DNA of 13,896 nt, from NCBI GenBank assembly GCA_002340515.1, contig DDMF01000064.1, forward strand, positions 31,933 to 45,828, read 5' to 3'. This stretch comes from Rhodobacteraceae bacterium UBA2553. GTDB taxonomy: Bacteria; Pseudomonadota; Alphaproteobacteria; Rhodobacterales; Rhodobacteraceae. A model generated the notes under the pieces. It did not search any database. It saw only the letters and a list, made by a program, of their open reading frames with translations, and was not told where the DNA came from. Each line of letters opens with the position of its first letter. The first letter of the stretch is position 1. The position numbers and the translations under genes are program-made. Below, one piece after another: positions 7,711 through 13,896 of this stretch.

Positions 7711-8427
7711 CTATTGAAATTCAACCTCAGCTGCCAAAACATATCCTTCACTGCGCACCGATTGAATGACCGAGTTGCTGGCATTCTCGGGGTCGATCTT
7801 TCGTCTTAGACGCGAGACATGGGCGTCCACGGCACGATCGGTAATGGCGACGGAATTCCCATATAGTTCAGACATGATCTGGTCACGGCCGAGGATCTGC
7901 CCGGCCTTATGAACAAGCGCCTTAAGCAAGGTGAACTCTGCACCTGTCAGCGGGATCGCCCGTTGGTCTGCATTGTTTCTGAGGCCGCGGGTCACAAAAT
8001 CAAGCTCTAGCCCGGCGAAATGCGCGCGCTGGAAATTTTGCTCTTTCTGAGGCTCTGGTGCGCTGTCCAAACGGCGTAACACCGCCTTGATCCGCGCCAG
8101 CAATTCGCGCGGTTCATAGGGTTTGGTCAGATAGTCATCGGCGCCCAATTCCAGGCCGACAATGCGGTCAAATACTTCGTTCCGAGCGGATAGCATAATG
8201 ATCGGGGTTTGTGCCTGAGTTCGAATTTCTTTAGCAATATCAAAGCCATCTACATCTGGTAAGTTTAAGTCCAATACAATTAGACTGGTTGAATGGATGT
8301 TGTACAAAGCCCGAGCCTGTCCCCCAGAAGCTGCCGTTTGCACCTTGTAGCCATGCTTGCCGAGAAAGCGCGACAAAAATGACGTCAGTTGCATGTCATC
8401 ATCGACAATGAGGATTGCTTGATCCAT
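7711..8427 (-). CDS. OmpR/PhoB-family response regulator
   Basis: A 238-residue two-component regulator. The receiver domain covers about residues 1-118, with acidic residues D9-D11, phosphoacceptor D53 in IVLDLNLPD, S80 and K102 in YLTKPYEP. A winged-helix DNA-binding domain follows at about 140-232, with ITDRAVDAHVSRLRRKI as the recognition region and VRSEGYVL in the wing. It should bind DNA as a phosphorylated dimer, usually at direct repeats. The ATG at 8427 starts directly at MDQAILIVDDD, as expected. An in-frame TTG at 8475 would add 16 residues unrelated to the receiver and is rejected. The gene is divergent from the hybrid kinase, with 70 bases between starts. TorR, CpxR or similar orthology cannot be settled from sequence alone. 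Confidence 0.94.
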   Translation of the reverse strand: MDQAILIVDDDMQLTSFLSRFLGKHGYKVQTAASGGQARALYNIHSTSLIVLDLNLPDVDGFDIAKEIRTQAQTPIIMLSARNEVFDRIVGLELGADDYLTKPYEPRELLARIKAVLRRLDSAPEPQKEQNFQRAHFAGLELDFVTRGLRNNADQRAIPLTGAEFTLLKALVHKAGQILGRDQIMSELYGNSVAITDRAVDAHVSRLRRKIDPENASNSVIQSVRSEGYVLAAEVEFQ

Positions 8428-8428
8428 C

Positions 8429-8463
8429 TCATGTTCCAGTGTTCTGTGGTGGCGGTAACATGA
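8429..8463. promoter_or_regulatory. Inverted repeat in the divergent promoter region
   Basis: TCATGTT at 8429-8435 and AACATGA at 8457-8463 form a perfect seven-base inverted repeat with a 21-base spacer, centred between the response regulator and hybrid kinase starts. TGTTC also recurs in direct orientation at 8432-8436 and 8440-8444. The 70-base interval must hold both promoters or one shared control region, so autoregulation is plausible but unproven. Confidence 0.3.
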
Positions 8464-8497
8464 CTGCACATCCAATCAGACGCAAGGTGTTGAGCTT

Positions 8498-10711
8498 ATG
8501 ACAACTCAAATCACGTCCACCAATCGGTTCTATCTGATTGGGTTTTCAGCATTTTTTCTGCTGCTGATGACGGTTCTTCTGGGACTTTACCTTGGGACAG
8601 AGACGCAGCGCAAGTTTGGCGAGATTGAAGCGAGTTGGACCGATTATAACGGGGATGTCGGGCAAAAAGGCGTTTGGATCAGCTCTATTCGTGGGCATTT
8701 GGGCTATGGCGGCATTATTCATAATTTCAAAAATTATGTGCTGCGGCAGGATGAGGCATATCTGGATCGTGCTGAGGCGCAAGTGCGCCAGTTTAATGGG
8801 GTGGTTACGCTTTATCTTGAGGAAAGTGACGATCCTGTGGAGCAACGCGCGCTGCGCGCGGTGAAGGTCACAATTGATGAATATGCCGCAAATATTGATG
8901 TGGCGCGCAAAGCCGTTGAGCAGGGGATGGACATCACCGCCGTGGACGCTCTGGTCCGCGTCGATGACAATGCTGCCAAACTGGCTTTGGCCAAGCTGGA
9001 AACGATCTGGACAGATTCGCGTACTATTTCCACCCGCAGGATTTTCGCGGCCGTCGGAGAGGGGCGGGCGCTGATTGGGGTGGGCTTTATGTCCATCGTC
9101 GCACTTGTGCTGGCTGCGGCCGCCATTGGGGCGATGCTGTATTACATGTTTCGTGACATGCGCCTGACCTTGGTGCGTCTGTCGGACGAACTGACCGCGC
9201 GGCGCGATGCGGAAGCCAGCGAAAAGCGTTTGGCCAGTGTGGTCGAACAAAGCCCCGCGACAATTGTGATCACCGACACCTCGGCCCAGATCCTTTACGC
9301 CAACCAACGCTTTCGCGAATTGACGGGATGGAGCGGGCAAGAGGTGGAAGGTCAAACGCCCAAGTTTCTGCAATCCGGCGATACCAGCGAAGGCACCTAT
9401 GCTGAATTGCGCGCCGCCCTTGCGGCCGGCGAAGAATGGCAAGGGGTGTTTCGAAATCGCAAGAAAGATGGCAGCACCTATTGGTCCGACACACGGATCC
9501 TGCCTTTGGTGGGGCCGGACGGAACCGTGCAGAATTTTATCGGCATTGGCGAAGATATCACCGAACGGCGACAAGCGCGTGAACAGGTGGCGCGTGCGCA
9601 AAAGCTTGAGGCGGTGGGGCTGCTGGCCGGTGGCATTGCCCATGATTTCAACAATATCCTGACCACCATCGTCGGCGCCACCCATCTGGCCGCGTTGGAT
9701 GCGCCCGAAGGGAGCGATCTTGCTGGCGAGATTGAACAGATTGAGATTGCCGCCAAACGGGCCCAAAGTCTGGTGCATGGGCTTTTGACCTTTGCGCGGC
9801 GCGAACCGGGGCAACCGCAACCGGTCAACCTTTGTGGCATTGTGCACGAGGTTTCGCGCCTTTTGCGGGCGTCTTTGCCGCCCACGGTGCGGATCAACAC
9901 CTGTGACGCCACCGAGACAGTGATGGTGCTCGCGGATCACACCCATCTGCACCAAATTGTCATGAACCTGGCCCGGAACGCCGCTGAGGCGATTGGGGCA
10001 GAGGATGGATCCATCAATGTCGCTGCAATGCATGTCACCGGCACCCCCGACGGGCTAGCCGCACGGGCTGATGGTTGGGTCTGTCTGACGATTTCGGACA
10101 ATGGGCCGGGCATGTCGTCGGAAACACGCGCGCGGTTGTTTGACCCGTTTTTCACCACAAAACCGATGGGCAAGGGATCCGGCTTAGGGCTGGTGGTTGT
10201 GTCTGGGTTGGTTGAGGAAATGGGTGGCCGGATTGAGGTGGAGAGTGCACCGGGCGAAGGGGCGACATTCTCAATCTTTCTGCCATCCACCGATTTGCCA
10301 GAGGCGGAAGGGATTGTGTCTGACACATCCAGCATTCCCCGTGGCCGTGAACGAATTATGGTCGTGGATGATGAAACCGAAATCGCGGCCACTTGGCGAC
10401 GGGTGCTTTTGCGGTTGGGCTACCGGGTCGAGGCCTATACCTCGCCTGTGATTGCGGCAGAAAAGCTTGCGGCGGATCCGGGGCGGGTGGATCTTTTGGT
10501 GACCGATATGGTGATGCCGGATCTGAGCGGGGAAGCCTTGGCCAATCAAGTGCGCGCGCTGCGCCCGCAAATGCCGGTGATTATCTGTACGGGCTATGCG
10601 CCCTCGTCCATTTCGATCAGCGGCGCGGACCCGATGATCCTGAACAAACCAGTTGATCCCTCACGTCTTGCTCGGCGCATCCGTGCCGCTCTGGATGAAA
10701 TAAAAACCTGA
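8498..10711 (+). CDS. Membrane hybrid sensor histidine kinase (PAS, HisKA, HATPase, receiver)
   Basis: A 737-residue sensor. Transmembrane segments lie at about residues 12-32 and 193-217 and enclose a helical periplasmic domain of about 160 residues. This domain contains the striking stretch LGYGGIIHNFKNYVL (H75), which looks like a conserved sensing motif. A cytosolic PAS domain follows at about 240-360, ending GIGEDITERR. The phosphotransfer histidine is H382 in GGIAHDFNNIL. The ATPase domain shows the N-box around N494 (MNLARNAAEAI), then DNGPGM and GKGSGLGL. A C-terminal receiver at about 612-735 has phosphoacceptor D670 in VTDMVMPD. The architecture resembles FixL/NtrB-type kinases with a regulatory receiver. 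No histidine phosphotransfer domain is present. The start is supported by AAGGT at 8484-8488. Confidence 0.95.
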   Translation: MTTQITSTNRFYLIGFSAFFLLLMTVLLGLYLGTETQRKFGEIEASWTDYNGDVGQKGVWISSIRGHLGYGGIIHNFKNYVLRQDEAYLDRAEAQVRQFNGVVTLYLEESDDPVEQRALRAVKVTIDEYAANIDVARKAVEQGMDITAVDALVRVDDNAAKLALAKLETIWTDSRTISTRRIFAAVGEGRALIGVGFMSIVALVLAAAAIGAMLYYMFRDMRLTLVRLSDELTARRDAEASEKRLASVVEQSPATIVITDTSAQILYANQRFRELTGWSGQEVEGQTPKFLQSGDTSEGTYAELRAALAAGEEWQGVFRNRKKDGSTYWSDTRILPLVGPDGTVQNFIGIGEDITERRQAREQVARAQKLEAVGLLAGGIAHDFNNILTTIVGATHLAALDAPEGSDLAGEIEQIEIAAKRAQSLVHGLLTFARREPGQPQPVNLCGIVHEVSRLLRASLPPTVRINTCDATETVMVLADHTHLHQIVMNLARNAAEAIGAEDGSINVAAMHVTGTPDGLAARADGWVCLTISDNGPGMSSETRARLFDPFFTTKPMGKGSGLGLVVVSGLVEEMGGRIEVESAPGEGATFSIFLPSTDLPEAEGIVSDTSSIPRGRERIMVVDDETEIAATWRRVLLRLGYRVEAYTSPVIAAEKLAADPGRVDLLVTDMVMPDLSGEALANQVRALRPQMPVIICTGYAPSSISISGADPMILNKPVDPSRLARRIRAALDEIKT

Positions 10712-10909
10712 GTGAAGCCATGGGGTAAGGCGGCATGCCGTCACAAACCATCACATTTTAGGACATTCAGTAACCCTGCGCGCAACACTTGTCGCAAGCG
10801 GCGGGGGTAACTTGCCTTTGGAGAACAGCCTGGGGGACATGAGTCGCACCGGGGCGCGAGCAAAGGCATCTGATGCGTCAGCCAGCGACATTTCATGCCT
10901 TTGTCACTT

Positions 10910-10942
10910 TGCAATGGTTGCATCGCAAAAACGGGATGCAAC
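10910..10942 (+). promoter_or_regulatory. Two overlapping inverted repeats in the operon leader, candidate operator or RNA hairpin
   Basis: TGCAA at 10910-10914 and TTGCA at 10918-10922 form an inverted repeat around TGG. GTTGCATC at 10917-10924 and GATGCAAC at 10935-10942 form a perfect eight-base inverted repeat around a ten-base loop. Three copies of the same half-site (TTGCA/TGCAA) therefore lie within 33 bases, ending six bases before the Shine-Dalgarno sequence. It may be a multi-half-site operator or a leader hairpin affecting ribosome access. The protein that would bind it is unknown. Confidence 0.45.
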
Positions 10943-10947
10943 GGGAC

Positions 10948-10954
10948 AGGAGGT
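10948..10954 (+). promoter_or_regulatory. Ribosome-binding site AGGAGGT, fixing the start of the first peroxidase
   Basis: A near-perfect Shine-Dalgarno sequence ends five bases before the ATG at 10960. It decides between this start and an in-frame ATG at 10873, which would hide the signal peptide behind 29 unrelated residues. Confidence 0.85.
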
Positions 10955-10959
10955 CAAAA

Positions 10960-12045
10960 ATGATCCGAACGACAACTGCTTTGGGGGCCGCCATGGGGGC
11001 GTTGCTTGCGGGCAGCGCGGCCATGGCACAGGATGCTGTGCCCATCCAGCCAATGGATGTGGATGCCGCGCGTGCCGAGCTTGGCAAGCGCATGTTCTAT
11101 GACCCGCGTCTGTCAGGCGACACCAGCCTGGCCTGCGCAAGTTGCCACGCGCCGGATAAGGCGTTTACCGACGGCGAAGCGCTGTCGGCGGCCTACACTG
11201 GTGCGATGCATTTTAGAAACAGCCCGACGCTGGCCAATGTGGGATACCGCGATGCGTGGTTGCATGACGGGCGTTTGGGCACCAACCTCAATGATGTCGC
11301 GCGTGAGATGATCACCGAGACCTATTTGATGAATATGGACATGCGCATCATGCAAGAACGCATGAAGCAAGATCCGAAATATGTTGAGATGTTCGCTGCC
11401 GCGGGCATGTCAGAACCGTCGAACGGTGGCGCGCGCAATGCTTTGATGGATTTCATGAAAACCATTGTCTCACGCGGGGCACCGGTTGATACCGGCGATC
11501 TGTCCGATGCGGCCAAACGCGGCCAAGAGATCTTTGAGGGCAAAGGCCAATGCGCCAGCTGCCACTCGGGTCCGCGCTATACCGACGATCAACCCCACAA
11601 CACTGGTGTTGCGCAAAACCCAGAGATTTTTGCCGATCCTGAACGGCACTCTGCCTTTGTCACCTACGGAAAATTCATGGGTGTCGAGAACTACATGAAC
11701 CTGCGCGAAGATCTGGGCGCCTATATCCGCACCCACGAAGACAGCACAAAACGCACGTTCCTGACCCCAACCCTGCGCGAGCTGACCTACACGGCACCTT
11801 ACATGCACAACGGCACAATCGCCACGTTGGAAGAGGTCGTGGATTTCTATGACGCCGGCGGCGGGGATGATCCGCTGAAAGACGCCGCTTTGGCCCCCTT
11901 GGGTCTGAGCGCTGAGGAAAAAGCCGATCTGGTGGAATACCTCAAAGCCATGTCAGGCGAAAGCTTCGACACAGACGCCTATGTCTGGCGTGAAGATGAC
12001 TTCGGTTACGCGTTGATCGAAGACTGGCGCAACGTGAAAAATTGA
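10960..12045 (+). CDS. Periplasmic di-heme cytochrome c peroxidase family protein (IdrP-type), first of pair
   Basis: A 361-residue exported protein. The signal peptide ends SAAMAQ near residue 24. Two c-type heme sites are present, CASCH at 59-63 and CASCH at 198-202, and Y281-M282-H283-N-G-T lies in the C-terminal domain, as in CcpA/MauG-family proteins. Known members reduce H2O2 to water with electrons from periplasmic cytochromes. The stretch FRNSPTLANVGYRDAWLHDGR matches the family core. Where many relatives have SLEEQ after DGR, this protein reads TNLNDVA, so the usual catalytic glutamate seems to be missing; this is an eye alignment only. The gene begins the operon, with an 11-base gap to the next. 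Together with the Rieske and molybdenum subunits downstream it resembles IdrP1 or IdrP2 of the iodate reductase cluster; which one cannot be decided here. Confidence 0.92.
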   Translation: MIRTTTALGAAMGALLAGSAAMAQDAVPIQPMDVDAARAELGKRMFYDPRLSGDTSLACASCHAPDKAFTDGEALSAAYTGAMHFRNSPTLANVGYRDAWLHDGRLGTNLNDVAREMITETYLMNMDMRIMQERMKQDPKYVEMFAAAGMSEPSNGGARNALMDFMKTIVSRGAPVDTGDLSDAAKRGQEIFEGKGQCASCHSGPRYTDDQPHNTGVAQNPEIFADPERHSAFVTYGKFMGVENYMNLREDLGAYIRTHEDSTKRTFLTPTLRELTYTAPYMHNGTIATLEEVVDFYDAGGGDDPLKDAALAPLGLSAEEKADLVEYLKAMSGESFDTDAYVWREDDFGYALIEDWRNVKN

Positions 12046-12056
12046 GGAGACGGATC

Positions 12057-13184
12057 ATGAAACATACAACCGCAATCCTCGCAGGCATCGCCATTTTGGC
12101 CACGCCAGCTTTGGCCGAGATGCCACGCCCCGAAGGGTTGGCCCCTTTGGGTGACGCGCCCATTCCCGCGTCCAACCCCCAGTCCGATGCAAAAATTGAA
12201 CTGGGCAAAAAACTGTTCTTTGATCCGATCCTTTCGGGCAATTACAATATGCCCTGTTCGGCCTGTCACTTGCCGGAAGCGGGTTGGGCCATTCAGGCTC
12301 CGATCAGCTTTGGCTATCCGGGCACGACACACTGGCGCAATTCGCAAACCATCGTGAATTCGGCTTACTACGGCAAGCTCTTTTGGGCGGGATCTTCGGG
12401 TTCACTTGAACACCAAGCACGCTCTGCCGCCCGTGGCGGTGTGGCTGGCAACGGCGAAGACGACATGATGGAAAGTCGTCTGGCGTTTGTTCCTGAGTAT
12501 CGCGAGCGCTTTGCGGATGTTTTTGGCGATGATTGGCCAAACATCCGTCACGCCTATGATGCGATTGCCGCTTATGAACGGACCATCGTTCAAACCGACA
12601 CCCCGTTTGACACCTATATGCGTGGCGATGATGCGGCCCTGTCGGAAAGCCAAGTTCGCGGGTTGGAGCTGTTTGCGGGCAAAGCAAACTGTATTCAATG
12701 CCACTCGGGTCCGATGCTCAGCAATGAGAAATACTACAATCTCGGTGTGCCGCCTTACTCCGGTTGGGAAGACGATGAGATCGCACAGATCACCTTCCGC
12801 TTTGAGCTCTATGCCAAAGGATCCACCGAAGACATGTACCGCTCAACCAAGGATGATCCGGGCCTTTATTTCCGCACAAAAGAGACCGCGGACAAAGGAA
12901 AATTCCGTGTGCCTTCCTTGCGTTACACCAAATACACCTATCCCTACATGCACAATGGGATGATTGAGACACTTGAGGATGTTGTGGAATTTTACAACGT
13001 CGGTGGTGGTGAAAACGAATTTGCGGCCAACAAAAGCGATCTGATCCAACCCTTGGGTCTGACGGAGGATGAAAAGGCTGATTTGGTGGCCTTCCTTGAA
13101 AGCCTCTCGGGTGACGAGTTGCTGATCGAAGAGCCAGAATTGCCAATTATGGAACCGCTGCCTGCCACTATGGCTGCAAACTAA
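12057..13184 (+). CDS. Periplasmic di-heme cytochrome c peroxidase family protein (IdrP-type), second of pair
   Basis: A 375-residue exported protein with a signal peptide ending ATPALA at residue 20. Heme motifs are CSACH at 67-71 and CIQCH at 212-216. The C-terminal PYMHNG at 296-301 provides the candidate axial methionine, M298. LEHQA at 117-121 keeps a glutamate at the position of the family's LEEQ motif, but the preceding FW-AGS replaces FW-DGR. The protein shares the fold plan of its upstream neighbour yet clearly diverged, so the two are not a recent duplication. The ATG follows GAGGAGA by six bases; an in-frame TTG at 12042 is a worse start because it overlaps the previous stop and precedes the signal peptide. 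The C-terminal tail is acidic and proline-rich. It probably supports the Rieske/molybdenum enzyme by removing H2O2. Confidence 0.92.
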   Translation: MKHTTAILAGIAILATPALAEMPRPEGLAPLGDAPIPASNPQSDAKIELGKKLFFDPILSGNYNMPCSACHLPEAGWAIQAPISFGYPGTTHWRNSQTIVNSAYYGKLFWAGSSGSLEHQARSAARGGVAGNGEDDMMESRLAFVPEYRERFADVFGDDWPNIRHAYDAIAAYERTIVQTDTPFDTYMRGDDAALSESQVRGLELFAGKANCIQCHSGPMLSNEKYYNLGVPPYSGWEDDEIAQITFRFELYAKGSTEDMYRSTKDDPGLYFRTKETADKGKFRVPSLRYTKYTYPYMHNGMIETLEDVVEFYNVGGGENEFAANKSDLIQPLGLTEDEKADLVAFLESLSGDELLIEEPELPIMEPLPATMAAN

Positions 13185-13197
13185 GAAAGGGAAAAAG

Positions 13198-13785
13198 ATG
13201 AACGATCTTGATCCGAAAATCGCTGCCGCCATCAATGGCGAAAACGGCGAAGCCTCAAAGGCGGGCACGCGCAAGTGCTTGATGAACCGTCGCCAGTTTT
13301 TGCTGTCGTCGGGCCTGACCACCACGGTTGTAATGGTGGGCATTCCGGGCATGTCAGAGGCGCAAACCCCGGCCGTTGTGTCGACCTATGAACGCAAGCT
13401 CGTGGGCAAGCTATCTGAGCTGAAAGTGGATGAACCCACCAGCTTTGAATACCCGGATGAGGGCCAATATGCGGAAAGCATTCTGGTGAAACTGGGCACC
13501 AAAGCGGGCGGTGGTATTGGGCCTGACAGCGATGTTGTTGCGTTCAATTACACCTGCACCCACCAAGGTGGGCCGCTTCAGGGCACCTATAAAGCCGCCG
13601 ACAAGGCGCTTGGTCCATGTCCGCTTCACCTGACCACCTTTGATCTGACCCGCCACGGTATTTTCATTGCCGGGCAGGCCTATCAATCGCTGCCACAGGT
13701 GCTTTTAGAAGTGGATGGCGACGATATTTACGCCGTCGGCATGTTTGGCCTGATTTACGGCCGTTTTGACAATCTTCAGGGCTAG
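13198..13785 (+). CDS. idrB: Rieske [2Fe-2S] subunit, arsenite oxidase/iodate reductase small-subunit type
   Basis: A 195-residue periplasmic electron-transfer subunit. A twin-arginine signal, NRRQFLLSSG at residues 30-39, is preceded by an unusual hydrophilic leader of 28 residues and followed by a hydrophobic stretch ending near SEAQ. The cluster ligands are CTH and CPLH with 18 residues between them (at about 118-142). The cysteines that form the disulfide in most Rieske proteins are absent, since CTHQGG and CPLH have G and L there. The family is that of AioB. Two upstream peroxidases point to IdrB rather than AioB. A shorter ATG at 13282 would start at MNRRQF, but the start at 13198 has the better purine-rich upstream sequence. 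The gap to the next gene is 11 bases. Confidence 0.88.
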   Translation: MNDLDPKIAAAINGENGEASKAGTRKCLMNRRQFLLSSGLTTTVVMVGIPGMSEAQTPAVVSTYERKLVGKLSELKVDEPTSFEYPDEGQYAESILVKLGTKAGGGIGPDSDVVAFNYTCTHQGGPLQGTYKAADKALGPCPLHLTTFDLTRHGIFIAGQAYQSLPQVLLEVDGDDIYAVGMFGLIYGRFDNLQG

Positions 13786-13796
13786 GAGGAAACCAA

Positions 13797-13896
13797 ATGT
13801 CTACACCATATTACGTCCCCGAAGAGAGTGTGCCCCTGCCACCAGTTGATGCCGAAGTGATCCCGACAGCCTGTGATTACTGCATCGTGGCCTGTG
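13797..13896 (+). CDS. idrA: Molybdopterin oxidoreductase catalytic subunit, N-terminal fragment (IdrA/AioA type; runs off the right edge)
   Basis: Thirty-three codons are visible, starting at an ATG preceded by AGGAGG at 13784-13789. They contain CDYCIVAC, a C-x2-C-x3-C arrangement. This is the spacing of the three cysteines that bind the 3Fe-4S cluster near the N-terminus of arsenite-oxidase-type enzymes of the DMSO reductase superfamily. No export signal is visible in these residues. In this family the large subunit travels with the Tat-exported Rieske partner, which fits the gene just upstream. The operon context with two di-heme peroxidases favours iodate reductase over arsenite oxidase. 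Substrate-defining residues lie outside the window, so the final name is inference. Confidence 0.75.
   Translation, partial: MSTPYYVPEESVPLPPVDAEVIPTACDYCIVAC

Larger units (their letters stand above)
10712..10959 (+). other. Leader and intergenic region before the peroxidase/Rieske/molybdenum operon
   Basis: About 248 bases without a supported gene. Just after the kinase stop is the palindrome CGGCATGCCG at 10731-10740, which could form a five-pair stem (10729-10742) but has no T-run. The right part carries the inverted repeats listed separately and a strong Shine-Dalgarno sequence. The promoter of the operon is probably here. TTGTCA at 10901-10906 resembles a -35 element, but no matching -10 element is seen. 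Confidence 0.5.

Noticed and set aside
8428..8475. TTG start at 8475 for the response regulator
   Set aside because: The added 16 residues do not belong to a receiver domain, and the ATG at 8427 starts precisely at the first beta strand.
8546..10033. Long 495-codon open frame on the minus strand opposite the hybrid kinase
   Set aside because: It is the antisense of a well-supported kinase gene, its translation has no recognisable domain and is rich in His, Gly and Arg, as expected for a shadow frame in GC-rich DNA.
10729..10742. Intrinsic terminator after the hybrid kinase
   Set aside because: The CGGCATGCCG palindrome forms only a short stem and no T-run follows, so a terminator cannot be supported.
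10873..10959. Longer start for the first peroxidase at ATG 10873
   Set aside because: It would place 29 unrelated residues before an obvious signal peptide, would read through the inverted repeats and the AGGAGGT site, and has no good ribosome-binding site.
5..12824. Eleven GGATCC sites scattered over the window
   Set aside because: More than chance would suggest, but they occur in coding and non-coding DNA without pattern and probably reflect codon and dinucleotide usage.
13198..13896. Plain arsenite oxidase (AioBA) assignment
   Set aside because: The Rieske and molybdenum subunits fit the family, but two co-transcribed di-heme peroxidases are characteristic of iodate reductase clusters. 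Arsenite oxidase is kept only as the alternative.
1..13896. CRISPR arrays, insertion sequences, integrases, toxin-antitoxin or defence genes
   Set aside because: None were seen: no regularly spaced repeats, transposase motifs or matching small gene pairs are present in this window.

Overview
The window looks like chromosomal DNA of a marine alphaproteobacterium of the Roseobacter group (Rhodobacteraceae). The clues are the minus-strand order SPOR lipoprotein - D-Ala-D-Ala carboxypeptidase - tmk - holB - tatD - MBL-fold hydrolase, moderately high GC, and the protein style of the receptors and peroxidases. This assignment rests on pattern recognition, not on a database search.

Layout. (1) Positions 1-4731, minus strand: a compact housekeeping block read right to left. 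It runs from a SPOR lipoprotein through a penicillin-binding-protein-type carboxypeptidase, thymidylate kinase, DNA polymerase III delta-prime subunit and TatD nuclease to the first 14 codons of an MBL-fold hydrolase. Most junctions overlap by a few bases, so this is one translationally coupled unit. (2) 4897-4986, plus strand: tRNA-Ser(UGA), then about 330 bases with no convincing gene. (3) 5317-8427, minus strand: a soluble chemoreceptor with three tandem PAS domains, then an OmpR-type response regulator. A doubtful 74-residue reading frame lies in the gap between them. (4) 8498-10711, plus strand: a membrane hybrid histidine kinase, divergent from the response regulator. (5) 10960 to the right edge, plus strand: a tight four-gene operon of two periplasmic di-heme cytochrome c peroxidase-family proteins, a Tat-exported Rieske protein of the arsenite-oxidase small-subunit type, and the first 33 codons of an arsenite-oxidase-type molybdopterin catalytic subunit.

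The last operon is the most notable content. A Rieske plus molybdopterin pair alone would be called arsenite oxidase (AioBA). Two co-transcribed di-heme peroxidases are instead the hallmark of the iodate reductase cluster (IdrA, IdrB, IdrP1, IdrP2). In the published model IdrAB reduces iodate in the periplasm, and the two peroxidases handle H2O2 or reactive by-products. The best reading is therefore an iodate-respiration or iodate-detoxification operon, although only 33 residues of the catalytic subunit are visible. A leader with paired inverted repeats lies just before the first peroxidase. The adjacent sensor kinase, response regulator and PAS chemoreceptor may tune or exploit this metabolism, but that link is positional only. 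The change from core genes to accessory genes occurs at the tRNA-Ser gene, a common site for island insertion, though no integrase or duplicated tRNA end was found.
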